Assembly (NCBI GenBank): GCA_029582265.1
Contig: CM055816.1
Span: 31,602,366 to 31,666,365 of the forward strand
Length of the DNA stretch: 64,000 nucleotides
DNA from: Zoroaster sp. YZ-2022
Lineage: Eukaryota > Echinodermata > Asteroidea > Forcipulatida > Zoroasteridae
Direction: 5' to 3'
The stretch's first letter is position 1. Each line of letters begins with the position of its first letter. The notes under the pieces were generated by a model. It was not told the origin of the DNA, ran no database searches, and saw only the letters and a program-made list of their open reading frames with translations. Below are positions 1 to 10,560 of the stretch, one piece after another. Made by a program: the position numbers and the translations under genes.

Positions 1-492
1 CTTTAGACCAGCTCAACTTCTAGCATAACCCTGGTTACTCTCTATGGCTACTGTACTCTATTGGCCTAAAGAAAACAACAAAATATACCTAGAGTCACCT
101 TATGCAATAAACAATAGCACACAATAAAACCATTTACTTATCCCACATGTACACAATGTACATGTACACATGTACTGAAACTTCCCACATGACCTTTGTG
201 GTCTCGAAAGAACATAAAAATAGACCCACATTTGTGCATAAACAAGATGACAAACTATGCAAATGTTCATACAAATACTATCTATGATTTAGTAAGCAAC
301 AAATACCATGATCCTTTCTTACCCATGAATATCTCAAAGGGCAAAAAGTAGCCATAAATTGCATCAACGAATCGACGAAACTTATTGAGTCTGGCGAAAA
401 TCAGCCTGGCAATTACGATGCGAGAGGGCGCAGACCGGACTTGACTTCTTGTCAACCAACAATTTATCTTGCACCTGAGGCTGACACTTACA
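1..492 (-). repeat. 3' LTR of BEL/Pao element (cut by window edge)
   Basis: The segment repeats 6876-7370 with about two substitutions and two small length differences, so it is one LTR of a pair. On the minus strand it begins TGTAAGTGTCAG, directly after a purine-rich stretch, as a 3' LTR should. The outer end lies left of the window, so LTR length and target duplication cannot be read here. The near identity of the two LTRs indicates a recent insertion. Confidence 0.93.
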
Positions 493-505
493 CTCCCACC
501 AGTTA
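493..505 (-). promoter_or_regulatory. Polypurine tract of BEL/Pao element
   Basis: Read on the minus strand this is AACTGGTGGGAG immediately before the LTR start TG. A purine-rich run ending at the LTR boundary is the usual plus-strand primer of LTR retroelements. Its position fixes the inner end of the left LTR at 492. Confidence 0.7.
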
Positions 506-653
506 CTAAATTGATTTATGAACTACAATACTCTTTACTACAGGCAAGAATAAATCATAAGTAATTCTATACAAAAAAATGTCAATGGCTAAGTTACAAA
601 CAACACACAACTCCAAAAACTTGTCCATAAGGTTTGTTGATGGGGCGACGACT

Positions 654-1139
654 TTAAGTGCTCTCCAAAATGACTACCAGCTTCTGCACAGGGCGTTCCA
701 GGACAGACAGTTTGTCTTTACGCTTGCCCTTTTGATTCAGCTGTCGTGTCCCAACTTGGACCTTGACCTTCCTCACTAAGTCATCCTTGTCTGTGGTAGT
801 TTCCACAACGACACCCATAGGCCACTTGTTCCGAGCCACTTCTGGTTCCAGCAAGAGGACGATGTCTCCAACCATGATGTTCCTTCTTGGCTTGGTCCAG
901 CACTGTCTGCGATTGAGGTTCTGGAGATACTCTTTACGCCACCTACTCCAGAACTGTTCAACAAGGTATTGTACCCTTCTCCATCTCTTCCGAAGGTACA
1001 TGTCTTGTGGTGCAATTTCCCTGGCGGCTGCAGTGGTGCCGGGCTTCATCGTGAGGACATGGTTAGGCGTCAAAGGTTCCAAACTGGTTGGATCATTGAT
1101 GGTGTCGACTGATAGGGGACGGTTGTTGACTATGGCCAT
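654..1139 (-). pseudogene. pol: BEL/Pao Pol, C-terminal part of integrase (out of frame)
   Basis: This 161-residue frame continues the integrase of the long upstream frame, in another reading frame. It holds the conserved segment NNRPLS, then LTPNHVL, a W-rich stretch (residues 50-70) and a basic C-terminal domain with VGDIVLLLEP. Such a tail (DUF5641-like) follows the integrase core in BEL/Pao elements. The break from the upstream frame at about 1155-1162 looks like loss of a single base. The internal ATG is probably not a true start. About 160 bases of 3' untranslated region separate the stop from the polypurine tract. Confidence 0.85.
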
Positions 1140-4100
1140 CGCTTCATAAAACAGCGTCGAAGTGAAGAGTCATCCAATCTTCCAGGACAAAGTGCAACTA
1201 CTCCACTAAGGACACTTCTGATTGTCCTTATCTGGCGTTCCCAGACTCCTCCTACATGGCTAGAACAAGGAGCATTCATGACGAAGTCACAGTCTTGGTT
1301 TGCTAAGTAGGACGCCACTCTATCCGTGTCGAGCTCCTTCAAAGCTAAAGTCAGTTCATTTTTCGCACCAACAAAGTTGCTGCCTTGATCCGACCTGATT
1401 TGACGAACCTTTCCTCTTATGGCGATAAAACATCGCAGTCCGTTGATGAAGGCATCGGTAGAAAGATCATCGAGCATCTCTACATGAACTGCCCTAGAGC
1501 ATAGACACGTGAATAGAAGGCCATATCTCTTAAAGTCTTTGCGACCTTGCTTGGTAATGAAGGGGCCAAAACAGTCCATGCCGCAGAACACGAAAGGCGG
1601 AGATGCTTCAACACGATCCTCAGGAAGATCTGCCATCTTCTGCTCCTGAGTGGGTCGCCGATTTCTCCTGCAGATCACACACTTACGTATAAGACTCGAC
1701 ACCACTTTTCCACCACTGACAATCCAAAATCCATTGGCTCTAACTTCATTTAGAGTGATGCCACGGCCTTGATGATAAACTTTCTCATGGAAGTGAGCAG
1801 CGATGAGTCTAGAAATGTGACTGTCCGTCGGAAGTATTACTGGGTGCTTGGCGGAGAGTGGTAGAGACGAATTCCTTAGGCGACCTCCTACACGCACTAT
1901 CCCAGACTCGTCAGTGAAGGGATCCAGACCCTTAACAGGGGGTCCCTCTTTGTACTCACACTTCTGCACCAACTTAACCAGGAATAAGGCTGATTCTTGT
2001 CGTTCTTGGACACTGCTCATACTACTATCTGTATCTCCCTTTGCTCTTCTTCGGAGTCTGGCAACAGCTCGAACTAACATAGGCCAGCTGGAGAACTTGG
2101 ACAGCAGCGACAAGATGAACGGATCCTTCGATTCCTCAGCGGCTGTGTTGAGGACCGTCGATTTCCTTACTTCAGGATCCTCAAAGGACAATTCAGGTGT
2201 TACCTTCGACGGGATATGAAAATCGGGGCTCCACAGAAAATCTGGACCTGTGTACCAGGATGAGTGCTGAAGAGCCGACGCTGTGAGCCCTCTTGAAGCG
2301 TGATCAGCAGGATTAGAGTTAGACTCGACGTAAAACCACTGATCAACATTCGTACTCTCTCTGATCATTTGCACACGGTTGGCTACGAATGTATGGAAGC
2401 GTCGCGCCTCATTGTTGATGTATCCTAGGACTACCTGGGAATCAGTCCAGAAGACTTCTTCTTCATTTGACAAGTGGAGCTCCTCATTCAGAACTTGACT
2501 TATCTTCACCGACACAACAGCTGCCGTTAACTCCAGGCGAGGAATTGTCGTGATCTTAGTTGGAGCGACTCGAGACTTGCCCATCAGAAGTGTGCAGTAT
2601 ACCCTGTCCTGCTGATCCTGAATTCTGAGATAGGAACATTGGCCATAACCCAAAGTGCTGGCATCTGAAAAGTGGTGCAGCTGAGTAGACTTGACCTCTC
2701 CAAATTGACTCGGCTTTAGGCAGCGTGGAATTCGAATCGCTGCTATGTTTGGAAGGTCCGACATCCACTTCTCCCACCGTGGTCCTAACTCTGCAGGCAG
2801 AGGATCATCCCATCCACTCCCATTGCGACACATGTGTTGCAGCAGCACTTTACCTAAGAGGACGAATGGCGCCAAAAATCCGAGGGGGTCGTAAACTGAT
2901 GCAACCAACGACAAAATTCCACGACGGGTAGAGGTTGCCTCTTTGGTCTGGATCTTGAAGAAGAATTCATCCCTCTGCACATCCCACTGTATGCCAAGTG
3001 TGGAGGACAGGGGAAGATCATCCTTGTTAAGGTCAACTTCCTTAACTGACGCAGCACGTTCTTTGGGAGGGACAGATTCCAGTACCTCTCTACTATTGCT
3101 GATGAATTTGTGTAGGTGAATACCGCCTTTGCTACACAACTCTCTGGCTTGTTGGATGAGCTGGATTGCCTCATCATTGGTCTCGGTACTGATCAGTCCA
3201 TCGTCTACGTAAAAATGGTGTCTGATGAACAGGGCTGCAGAGGGGAACTCTTTCTCGTACTTCTTAGACAAAAACTTAAGACCATAGTTGGCACAACCTG
3301 GCGACGATGTGGCTCCAAATAAGTGGACCTTCATCCTATATTCCGTTGGCTCTTGAGTGAGATCCCCATCCTTCCACCAAAGAAATCGTAGATAGTCTCG
3401 GTCTTCAGGTCTGACAATGAATTGGTGGAACATCCTCTCTATGTCGCAGACTATGGCTACAGGATGAATCCTGAATCGACTTAATACTCCCACCAAGGCA
3501 TTCGTCAGGTCAGGGCCACTCAGCAGGTGATCATTCAGGGCAGTACCACGGTGCTGGCTCGAACAGTCGAACACAACTCGAATTTTGTTGGGCTTCTTTG
3601 GGTGATAAACGCCGTGATGAGGAATGTACCACGCTTCGCCGTCTTTCACATCAGCTGGGGCTTCTTCCGCATCGCCATGTGCAATGACATCCTGAACAAA
3701 ATTCACATAATCATCATGATACTTCTTGTCTCTTTCTAACTTGCGCTTGAGATGACCAATACGGAGAGATGCTTGAGCTTTGTTAACCGGTAGACATGGA
3801 CGAGAGCGGAACGGCAGGGGCATTTGCAGATGGCCATCGTCAAGCTGCGTGATGGAAGACTCTAAGATGTGCAAAAACTGGAGATCTTCCTGTGAGACTT
3901 TGGCCCCCTTGTCGTCTGAGAAATCCCTTTCGAGTACGGACAATATGTTCTTAAATGCAACGGGACTCTCTTTGGACATCACTCTGTGGCACATGCTCGT
4001 AGCTCCAGATCGGCCTCCCACCACAGACCATCCGAGGTCGGTCCTCACGGCATAAGGCTGGCTATGTTGACCAGTCACCGTCTCTCTTGGTGTAAGGGCT

Positions 4101-5233
4101 TCTGGACAATTAAACCCTATCAGCATCCCAATTTCACAGTCTTGCAGGGGTGAAAGTTTGTCAGCAATCGACCCCAGGTGAGGCCACTTCTTGGCAGTCT
4201 CTGTAGTAGGAATGAGTGATCTTTCTGTAGGAATGAAATCTCTGGTGTATAACTTGGGGATGGTGATGACCTTGTTGGAATGCAGACCTCTAACTATGAT
4301 GTCTTTAAGAAGACTGCAGTCTGATACTGTTGAACTCGCTGTCATCGTTGCCAATTTTAACCGGACTGGTTGGCCTTTGATACCAAGACTCTCTGCCGTA
4401 GTACTCAACATAAAGGATGTGTCGCTCTGCGTATCCAACATGGCATAGGTGAGAACTTCACGAGTTGCATCTGAGGCAGCAGCTACCCACACTGGTACTA
4501 TCATAGACGTACATGTAGTGTTACCTCCTTTTGTAGCACAGCAGGAGACAGCAGAGGCCTGTGTTTTATTGGTTTCCCTAGCAGGTATCTCGCTTTGTGA
4601 CGGTTTGTCATAGTGGAGGTGAGTCGGGTGAGATCGTTTGCATTTCGCACATGTGGATCGCCTCCTACAGTTTTTGGACTGATGACCTTTTCTTAAACAT
4701 CCGTAGCAGAGACGATTATCTTGTATAAACCTGTTCTTCTCCTCCATTGACTTCTCTCCGAACTTTGAACACTTATGGATGGAGTGAGAGCCCTCGCAAA
4801 ACATGCAGGGTGGAGGAAGATTGTCTGGATTGTTAGCTACCTGAGGTTGCCAATTGCTCGAAGGAGGAGATGTTGTGGTTTGATCAGAGGCTTGTGTCGC
4901 CATGACTTGATGCCTTGGCCGTTTTGTTTCCTTCTTCGGACTCTCTTGAGGCTTTAACGCATATGGCGATGTTATCGGGTTACAGGCTACCTCAGCTTCT
5001 TCTGCTACAAAGGCACAGAACTCCTTGAAGGCAGGATACTCCTGTTTTCTCAGCGTGGTAGTAACCCGGCGGTTCCATCTCTTTACGGCCCAAATTGGTA
5101 GTTTGCTTAACATTTTTCTGTTTTCCTCACAATCGTTTAAAATGGATAATCCCTTGACATGTGGTATGGCATCATTGCAAGCTGAGAGGAAGTCAGAATA
5201 TTCTCGAAGTGCCTTGGCATCATTGTCTTCCAC
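1130..5233 (-). pseudogene. pol: BEL/Pao Gag-Pol: zinc knuckles, protease, reverse transcriptase, RNase H, integrase core
   Basis: This 1367-residue frame carries most of a BEL/Pao polyprotein. In order: the end of Gag, three Cys/His knuckles near residues 143-155, 176-189 and 195-207 (CMFC..HKC, CYGC..KNC, CAKC..HLH), an aspartic protease with DTQSD near 267, reverse transcriptase with CDIERMFHQF and the catalytic YVDD, an RNase H region (HHFSDAS, then TDSQ), and integrase with an HHCC zinc domain (H..H...CVIC) and the core motifs MDCFGPF and SDQGSNF. Function in the family is self-replication through RNA inside Gag particles. The frame lacks the Gag N-terminus and the integrase tail; both lie next to it in other frames. 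The ATG used is internal to Gag. The enzymatic core is intact over about 1300 residues, but the copy cannot make a full product as assembled. Confidence 0.95.
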
Positions 5234-5355
5234 TTTCGCCAGTGAGAAATCTTTTCTCTAAAGGCTCTCTGAATAACAAAGGGATCCCCATATCTGGTGT
5301 TCAACTTGGACCAAGCGTCCTGATAGGCGGCCTCGTCCTGAGCGAAGAAATGCAC
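5137..5355 (-). pseudogene. gag: BEL/Pao Gag fragment, middle part
   Basis: A 72-residue frame with AYQDAWSKLNTRYGDPF followed by FREKISHW matches the DUF1759-type Gag region of BEL/Pao elements, which normally runs straight into the region at the start of the long Pol frame. It overlaps that frame by about 100 bases in a different phase, so a frameshift near 5235-5245 separates them. Between this piece and the N-terminal Gag frame at least two further phase changes are needed (5340-5480). Clustered one-base length changes may be real decay or indel errors of the assembly. Confidence 0.75.
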
Positions 5356-5463
5356 CTTGGATCATTTTAGCTGCTGCTCGGAAGTGTACTTTCGGAGATA
5401 AAACAACCTATCTGCAGCTCCAATGTTTTGCGTGCGATCAGCGCTGTGAATGCATTCTTCCAC

Positions 5464-6039
5464 TCAGGAAACTGTATAGAATCTCCGCTGAATATGCTTG
5501 GCTGCCACGGGCAATCTTCCAAGGGAGATACTTTCCTGGAAGGCTTGCATCATCGTTGAAAGATCAATGGCTGATGCCGTTGGTGCACTTGGAGGAGTTG
5601 AACTACCACTACGAGAAGTCTTGAGAGGGGTGTGAGGCGGGCTATTTTCTTCCCGATGTGACAATGTTGCATGGCTCTCATCACTGACGCTGTTTCGCTC
5701 TTCCTCCTCATCTTCATAAACCTTATATCGAGCTAAAGCAATCTGAATCTCTTTCTCAGCCTTGAATCTCTCTAACTTATCCTCTTCTTCCTTTATCTTT
5801 CTTTGGAATTCTTCCTGAATCTGGTTCAGTTTATCACGCTTGGACTGGATTTCATGAAGCGACTGCAGTCTAGCCCTTTTTGCTGCTACTTCAGCTGCTG
5901 CTTCAGTTTTTGAAGCACGTGATAGTGACTTGGAGGAACCACCTAATGAAATCTGATCCATATCCAAATCTTGAGTCGTATCAGCAGCAACCTCTTGCTC
6001 TCCTTTATCTGAGGTCGACATGGCTTGAGATATTAACAT
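5464..6039 (-). pseudogene. gag: BEL/Pao Gag, N-terminal coiled-coil part
   Basis: This 191-residue frame is the start of the polyprotein. The ATG at 6039, or the one a few codons later (MSTSDKGE), is the likely start. Residues 45-115 are rich in K, E, Q and R with heptad-like spacing (RDKLNQIQEEFQRKIKEEED), a predicted coiled coil typical of BEL/Pao Gag N-termini. A Ser/Pro/Thr-rich linker follows (SRSGSSTPPSAPTAS). The frame ends at an early stop just where the conserved Gag core should continue, in another phase. Confidence 0.8.
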
Positions 6040-6875
6040 CTACCATTAACTTATGGGAGAAACACACTTTTATGTAATGTGTAAAAAATAATACTCAAAA
6101 ATATAAGCTACACATTTCTCTTTAACTCGTATTTTTAGCTTAAAATAATTGGTAAGTACAATTCACAACAAAGATAAAAGTCAGTCACAAATTTATAGTC
6201 CTTGTGAAACTCTACTGCATATTACATGCAAGTCCGTTGTACTTGACCAAAATTGTTCTTTGAAATCAAGCAGGTAGAGTTTAAACTAGCACCGGTCCGC
6301 GGAACGATGGCTTGGACATCCGTGTAGACACTAGCAATAATGACGGCACTGGGGTAGGCAGGCTCTGGGGAAGAATCTCACAGGTAGTACGTCATGGCAA
6401 ACAACAATCCAAGTACGTGGAGAAACATCAGAGGGTCGAATAGCAGTGCATCCATCGTGTGGCACCGTTTTCACTGTAGCGCACTATAAGCACTCGAAGG
6501 GGGGGGGGGGGCTGGTCTTTTAAGCAACTCAGACGGACGCTTCTTACTGATGTTCATAGGTTTAATCAATTACTTCAATCACTCTCAATCACTTGATCAC
6601 CTTGATCACCGTGAAAACTGAAAAGATATAAATTACAAAACAAATTACCACCTTGGTACTAAAAACAATAAAGGCATGATTTTGAACCATAAAGTATTTC
6701 TGCACTAATTGAACACTGATACTGGCATCTCCAATATTATCATCTATGAAAACTCATATGCAGTCCTAAACAAACCATTGGGGAACTTAAGGCATCCTTA
6801 TATAATGATAATGTAAGTGACATGACAATAATAATGACTACTGCATGTATAAGAACAAAATCTCACCGATCACGC
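6040..6875 (-). other. BEL/Pao 5' leader and inner part of 5' LTR
   Basis: This stretch has no ORF of note. It lies between the Gag start and the part of the right LTR that can be matched to the left LTR. The inner LTR end cannot be fixed because the left LTR is cut by the window, and I found no convincing primer-binding site. A run of 14-16 G lies near 6499-6512. Confidence 0.6.
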
Positions 6876-7370
6876 CTTTAGACCAGCTCAACTTCTAGCA
6901 TAACCCTGGTTACTCTCTATGGCTACTGTACTCTATTGGCCTAAAGAAAACAACAAAATATACCTAGAGTCACCTTATGCAATAAACAATAGCACACAAT
7001 AAAACCATTTACTTATCCCACATGTACACAATGTACATGTACACATGTACTGAAACTTCCCACATGACCTTTGTGGTCTCGAAAGAACATAAAAATAGAC
7101 CCACATTTGTGCATAAACAAGATGACAAACTATGCAAATGTTCATACAAATACTATCTATGATTTAGTAAGCAACAAATACCATGATCCTTTCTTACCCA
7201 TGAATATCTCAAAAGGGGCAAAAAGTAGCCATAAATTGCATCAACGAATCGACGAAACTTATTAAGTCTGACGAAAATCAGCCTGGCAATTACGATGCGA
7301 GAGGGCGCTAGACCGGACTTGACTTCTTGTCAACCAACAATTTATCTTGCACCTGAGGCTGACACTTACA
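6876..7370 (-). repeat. 5' LTR of BEL/Pao element (outer part)
   Basis: This 495-base segment matches 1-492. Its right end, CTTACA at 7370, equals the left copy's inner end, so 7370 is the outer boundary of the element and 7371 onward is flanking DNA (starting GCTAG). The LTR continues left of 6876 by an unknown length. Only two substitutions and two small insertions separate the copies. Confidence 0.92.
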
Positions 7371-7510
7371 GCTAGGACATGCGTATTTATACATTTTGTA
7401 CACTAACCAGACAAAAAGAGTTTCACTTAAAACAGAAATAATTACTAGACAGTATATAATTATGCATGTACAGTGTACGCATATGAAAACAACTTGACAA
7501 GGAACTACTT
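7371..7510. other. Flanking DNA between BEL element and SINE
   Basis: AT-rich sequence with no recognisable feature. It is the flank into which the BEL element inserted. Confidence 0.5.
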
Positions 7511-7511
7511 G

Positions 7512-7755
7512 TGAGTGCCATGGTCGAGCGGTTTAGTGCATCGGATTTGTGTTCTGATGGCCGAGTCGTCAGAATGTGGGTTCGAATCCCAACCGCGACC
7601 ATGGTGCTTGTGTCCTTGAGCAAGATACTTTACCATAATTGCTTCTCTCCATCCAGGGGTAAATGGGTACCTGTGACTGCAGAGTTGGTTGTTGTGTTTG
7701 ATTAGCCTTATGCGCTGTAATGGCAGCAATTGAGCTGTATACTCCCCAGGGAGCA
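7512..7755 (+). mobile_element. tRNA-derived SINE
   Basis: A tRNA-like head contains an A-box-like TGGTCGAGCGG at 7521 and a perfect B box GGTTCGAATCCC near 7579-7590, with spacing suited to a class II (Leu/Ser-like) tRNA. The 7-base ends ATGGTCG and CGACCAT can pair. A non-tRNA body follows with TGTCCTTGAGCAAGATACTT, a segment shared with the fragment at 21265-21335. The copy adjoins the integrase remnant of the Gypsy element. Transcription by RNA polymerase III from the internal promoter is the family's mode; activity of this copy is unknown. Confidence 0.75.
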
Positions 7756-7774
7756 TGAGATGGTATCAGGAATG

Positions 7775-8005
7775 ATTTATGTGCCTGATGAGCAGGGGTA
7801 ATAATATAATGCGCCATGATGTCTTGTAGCTCTTTCAGTACAACAAGCTGCAAGTATGATTGGGTTTTGTCCGTAGTTATCCATCTCTTGTAGAGGACAC
7901 CGTTTAGGATGACAAGTTGTTGCCATAACAACCACAGTTTCTGAGTTGCTGGACTTTGACTGACTAACCAACCCAGTATTATGCCAATATCTGGATCAGT
8001 AACCG
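7775..8005 (-). pseudogene. Ty3/Gypsy integrase N-terminal remnant
   Basis: On the minus strand, right after the RNase H/linker frame but in another phase, the translation reads DPDIGIILGWL, then LWLLWQQLVILNGVLYKRW and LQLVVLKELQDIMAH. This is the layout of the region before and at the start of a Gypsy integrase zinc domain (line 'L..RDGVLYRRW', then 'LPKELR..VL..LH'). It is out of frame by one shift near 8005 and degenerates at the SINE boundary. No integrase core remains. Confidence 0.75.
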
Positions 8006-8946
8006 TTCACCCAAGGCATGTCTTGTTGCTGGCCAGCATTTGAACCGGCATCGTCGTGCATGGAGATTACATGTACGTTGAACAAGTCACTATCTTGGAT
8101 TTTGGGCTCCGGAGTGAAGTAGAATAGTTCTGTAAGTTGCGGCCCGGTAATAAAACCGGCTAAGGCGCCCTTGTCGGGGGCGCAGGGCGTGTTACAGTTC
8201 ATGTCACTTCTCTCTGGTTCATTCTGTGTATCACCGTTATTGCTTGTGTCGGAGTTTTCTGCTGACTTTGCCATCCCATCTGGTTGTGATATCCCTGGCG
8301 AGGCGTTGGACAATACGGCTTGTCCGGGAGTTTCTCCAGCTGTGTTTGCAAAACGGCCGACGGGAGTCGATACCCATATGTCATTGATAACTGTACTGCA
8401 CGAGCGCCAAATACAGTTGCCGAGTTTGCAAATAACACCAAGGAGGAGTGTTACCACTGTTGCAATCAGTATGAGAACTGTCGCGAAGGGGATAGGCTGA
8501 ACTTTTTCTAGTCCATCAGATGAAAGTTCAGGACTTGGGACGTAACAAGTCAAAACATCCTGGGAGTCTTCACTGCATGAAGATTTGACAATATCGGGAA
8601 TGTTCTGAGGGGATTCTACCTTGTCTGCAGAGGTAGCATTGATTCGTCTGGTCGATAGGGGGATTACGTCGTCGACTTTGTTGAAATCGGACCACAGTTC
8701 ACTCTTAGTGACACACTTGTCACAACCACCACATGGTAGTTCAGTGAGGATGGTTCTACTGTCGCACGGGCACTCGTCAAGATCACACGGCACCCTAGAG
8801 AGGGCATCTGCATTGCCATGTTTCTTTCCTGCACGGTGTTCAATCTTAAAGTCAAACTGGGCCATAATCTCTAGCCATCCAGCCATTTAATCAACAGGAT
8901 CTTTAAATGTCATTGTCCAACTCAAAGCTCTGTAGTGTTATGTGGA
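7996..8946 (-). pseudogene. Ty3/Gypsy RNase H C-terminus plus long Cys-rich linker with a membrane-like segment
   Basis: The minus-strand translation contains YRALSWTMTFKDP, then WLEIMAQFDFKIEHRAGKKH and GNADALSR, the classic C-terminal end of Gypsy RNase H. A stop codon sits between the two parts (near 8887), where a Gln is usual. After DALSR comes a linker of about 240 residues, Cys-rich (CPCD, CGGCDKC), with a strongly hydrophobic run, FATVLILIATVVTLLLGVI, flanked by charged residues. RNase H-integrase linkers are usually short and soluble, so this segment is odd. The upstream polymerase is missing. Confidence 0.8.
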
Positions 8947-8975
8947 GGTCATCGTTGAGTGCTGGTGTTGACGGA

Positions 8976-9200
8976 TTAAAACGGGAGTGTCCAGAGCATA
9001 GAGGGCGCACTCAACTTGGTCAGTGCTGCTGCCCTTTGCTCGGCCTCCACTGCACGTTTCTCTGCCTGCTTTAGCTCTTCTCTGAGGGTCTCCAGCTGGG
9101 TCTCGTCACTGCCTAGTGACACAGACGCAAATGACGTTTCGAGGTTGCCGGCTTCTGCTGAGGCACTTAGCCTACGGGATTTACGAAACTTTTTCGGCAT
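8976..9200 (-). pseudogene. gag: Ty3/Gypsy Gag N-terminus (truncated)
   Basis: A 74-residue frame starting MPKKFRKSRRLSASAEAG with a coiled coil at residues 34-62 (ETLREELKQAEKRAVEAEQR). It sits about 190 bases downstream of the primer-binding site, where Gag should begin. It is followed within about 60 bases by the C-terminal end of RNase H, so most of Gag, protease, and reverse transcriptase are deleted. The deletion junction lies around 8945-9000. Confidence 0.65.
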
Positions 9201-9391
9201 CGTATTTTTGGGTACACTTTACTGGAAATGGAGACTGGAAGGTCATAGACTATTGATCATTGATACGTGCAGTGAAGGCGTTGGTCCTTATGCTAACAGA
9301 CTGGCTAATATTGGCATTATGGTCGTGCCGGAGTTTAAATATAACTACAAGTGTTCATAGAAGTTCTCATATCGATAGAGTGTTAAAGTTT

Positions 9392-9412
9392 GTATCCCAC
9401 CGCTAGCCACCA
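9392..9412 (-). promoter_or_regulatory. Primer-binding site of Gypsy element, tRNA-Leu type
   Basis: The minus strand reads TGGTGGCTAGCGGTGGGAT just inside the LTR. From general knowledge of tRNA-Leu(AAG), whose 3' end is CCCACCGCTGCCA plus CCA, this is complementary apart from one extra base. A PBS here matches the Gag start 190 bases downstream and fixes the inner LTR end at 9414. Confidence 0.6.
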
Positions 9413-9413
9413 G

Positions 9414-9903
9414 TGTTGCATTCCCCACTTTTGTGGGTCAACAAAATAATAGTCGGACACAAACTTTGTTGTGACAATCTCAATCAATGGGGTTGGTTTA
9501 TTATTAACATCACTATTTAACAATGGCACTAGTAACATGTATGACAGGAGTGGTAGCGTATAGGTACATGTCAATAGTTAAACTTATATACTTGTGCTAA
9601 GTTCCGAATAGGGCGTACGAATACCAACTATTGGGTATAGTCAGTGGGGACCATCGTTCGTTCATGCGGCTTGTCACTCGGTATACGGTACGGGCACTGC
9701 TATACCGAGAGACGGGCGGCTGGTCGGTCTCTACGACGGGGACCACCAGGGCTTGACTATACACACGGGGTGTCTGGACGGGGCCAGAGTGTGTATCAGA
9801 CCGTATAGCTACATGTAGGCGAACCAATGGCCATATCGATGCCCTGCACCATTGGTTAACGAACGAGGCTCTGGACCGTAATAGTTCGGTATATCGCACT
9901 GTC
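9414..9903 (-). repeat. 5' LTR of Gypsy element (outer end provisional)
   Basis: The inner end is set by the primer-binding site: on the minus strand the LTR ends GGAATGCAACA. A polyadenylation signal (AATAAA on the minus strand, near 9498) lies about 90 bases from that end, as expected for the R region. The outer end is not certain; CACTGTCA at 9896-9903 gives a TG..CA-type LTR of 490 bases. No matching left LTR is present, so the element is truncated. Confidence 0.5.
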
Positions 9904-10140
9904 ATGGATCGGATCGAGTCGCATAGATTTAATTCGGAAATCTTGGGGATTATATAGAAATCTGGGGCCTAGGAATAAATAAAACATAAGCCTACTTTAG
10001 CGTCTTAGCCAATGAGAAGCTTGGCTTCCGCGTCTATGGGTAGAAACGTGTGCAAAATCATGACATACAACAGGTCATTGTTCCATATAAGGAAAGGTAT
10101 TTGACGAAAGTAAAGTGAGTGACAATTTAGAAAGGAGGGC

Positions 10141-10560
10141 GTGTTCAAGGGAAAAATGCTTACCGGGCATGTTAAGCTATTTGCTTGGATGCTAAGCTAT
10201 TACTGCATGAGGGGAACAGCGGCTGTGCTTGGGTTAGGGAGCACTACACACGGGCCACGGCTAATGACTGAGCGGGTCAGTCATGGTGACTGTTTGGCCG
10301 TGGTTCACCCACGTTCGGTGTGAAGGGGTGGACTCCGAGGAAAGTATTCGGAAAATAGACTAAGTCCAAAGGACGGTTACAAGCCACGTGGCGGGAGGGT
10401 GTGGCACACACGCAAGGCTCTCGCTGGTGTTGCATTATTCATTGCGTTGGCGCTGGATATGCATGAGCAAAAGTAGCGTCCTTGTATGGATTGCATATTC
10501 ATAGCGGACAATCGAGGGTCCGGGGAAACAAACCCTGGGACTTAGACTGCTTGAAATTGC
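10141..10560 (+). other. GC-richer segment with nested hairpins; possible structured RNA
   Basis: This 420-base stretch is clearly richer in G and C than its surroundings. It holds an outer stem CCACGGC/GCCGTGG around an inner perfect 7-bp stem TGACTGA/TCAGTCA with a 5-base loop (10254-10304). A second stem follows: GGACT..AGTCC enclosing CCGA..TCGG (10328-10369). No protein frame fits. I compared it mentally with U1, 7SL, RNase P, RNase MRP and 5S and saw no match. The orientation is arbitrary. Confidence 0.3.

Noticed and set aside
763..1149. 128-residue plus-strand frame
   Set aside because: Antisense shadow of the BEL integrase tail.
7071..7265. 64-residue frame on the plus strand
   Set aside because: It lies inside the BEL LTR, antisense to the element; no domain.
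7521..7604. Functional tRNA gene
   Set aside because: The cloverleaf is imperfect, no anticodon arm is clear, and the SINE body follows at once.
9597..9905. 102-residue minus-strand frame
   Set aside because: It falls within the Gypsy LTR and shows no domain or codon pattern.
10225..10245. GGGTTAGGG as a telomerase RNA template or telomere trace
   Set aside because: Only one imperfect unit, without the 1.5-repeat template or the H/ACA and pseudoknot context.
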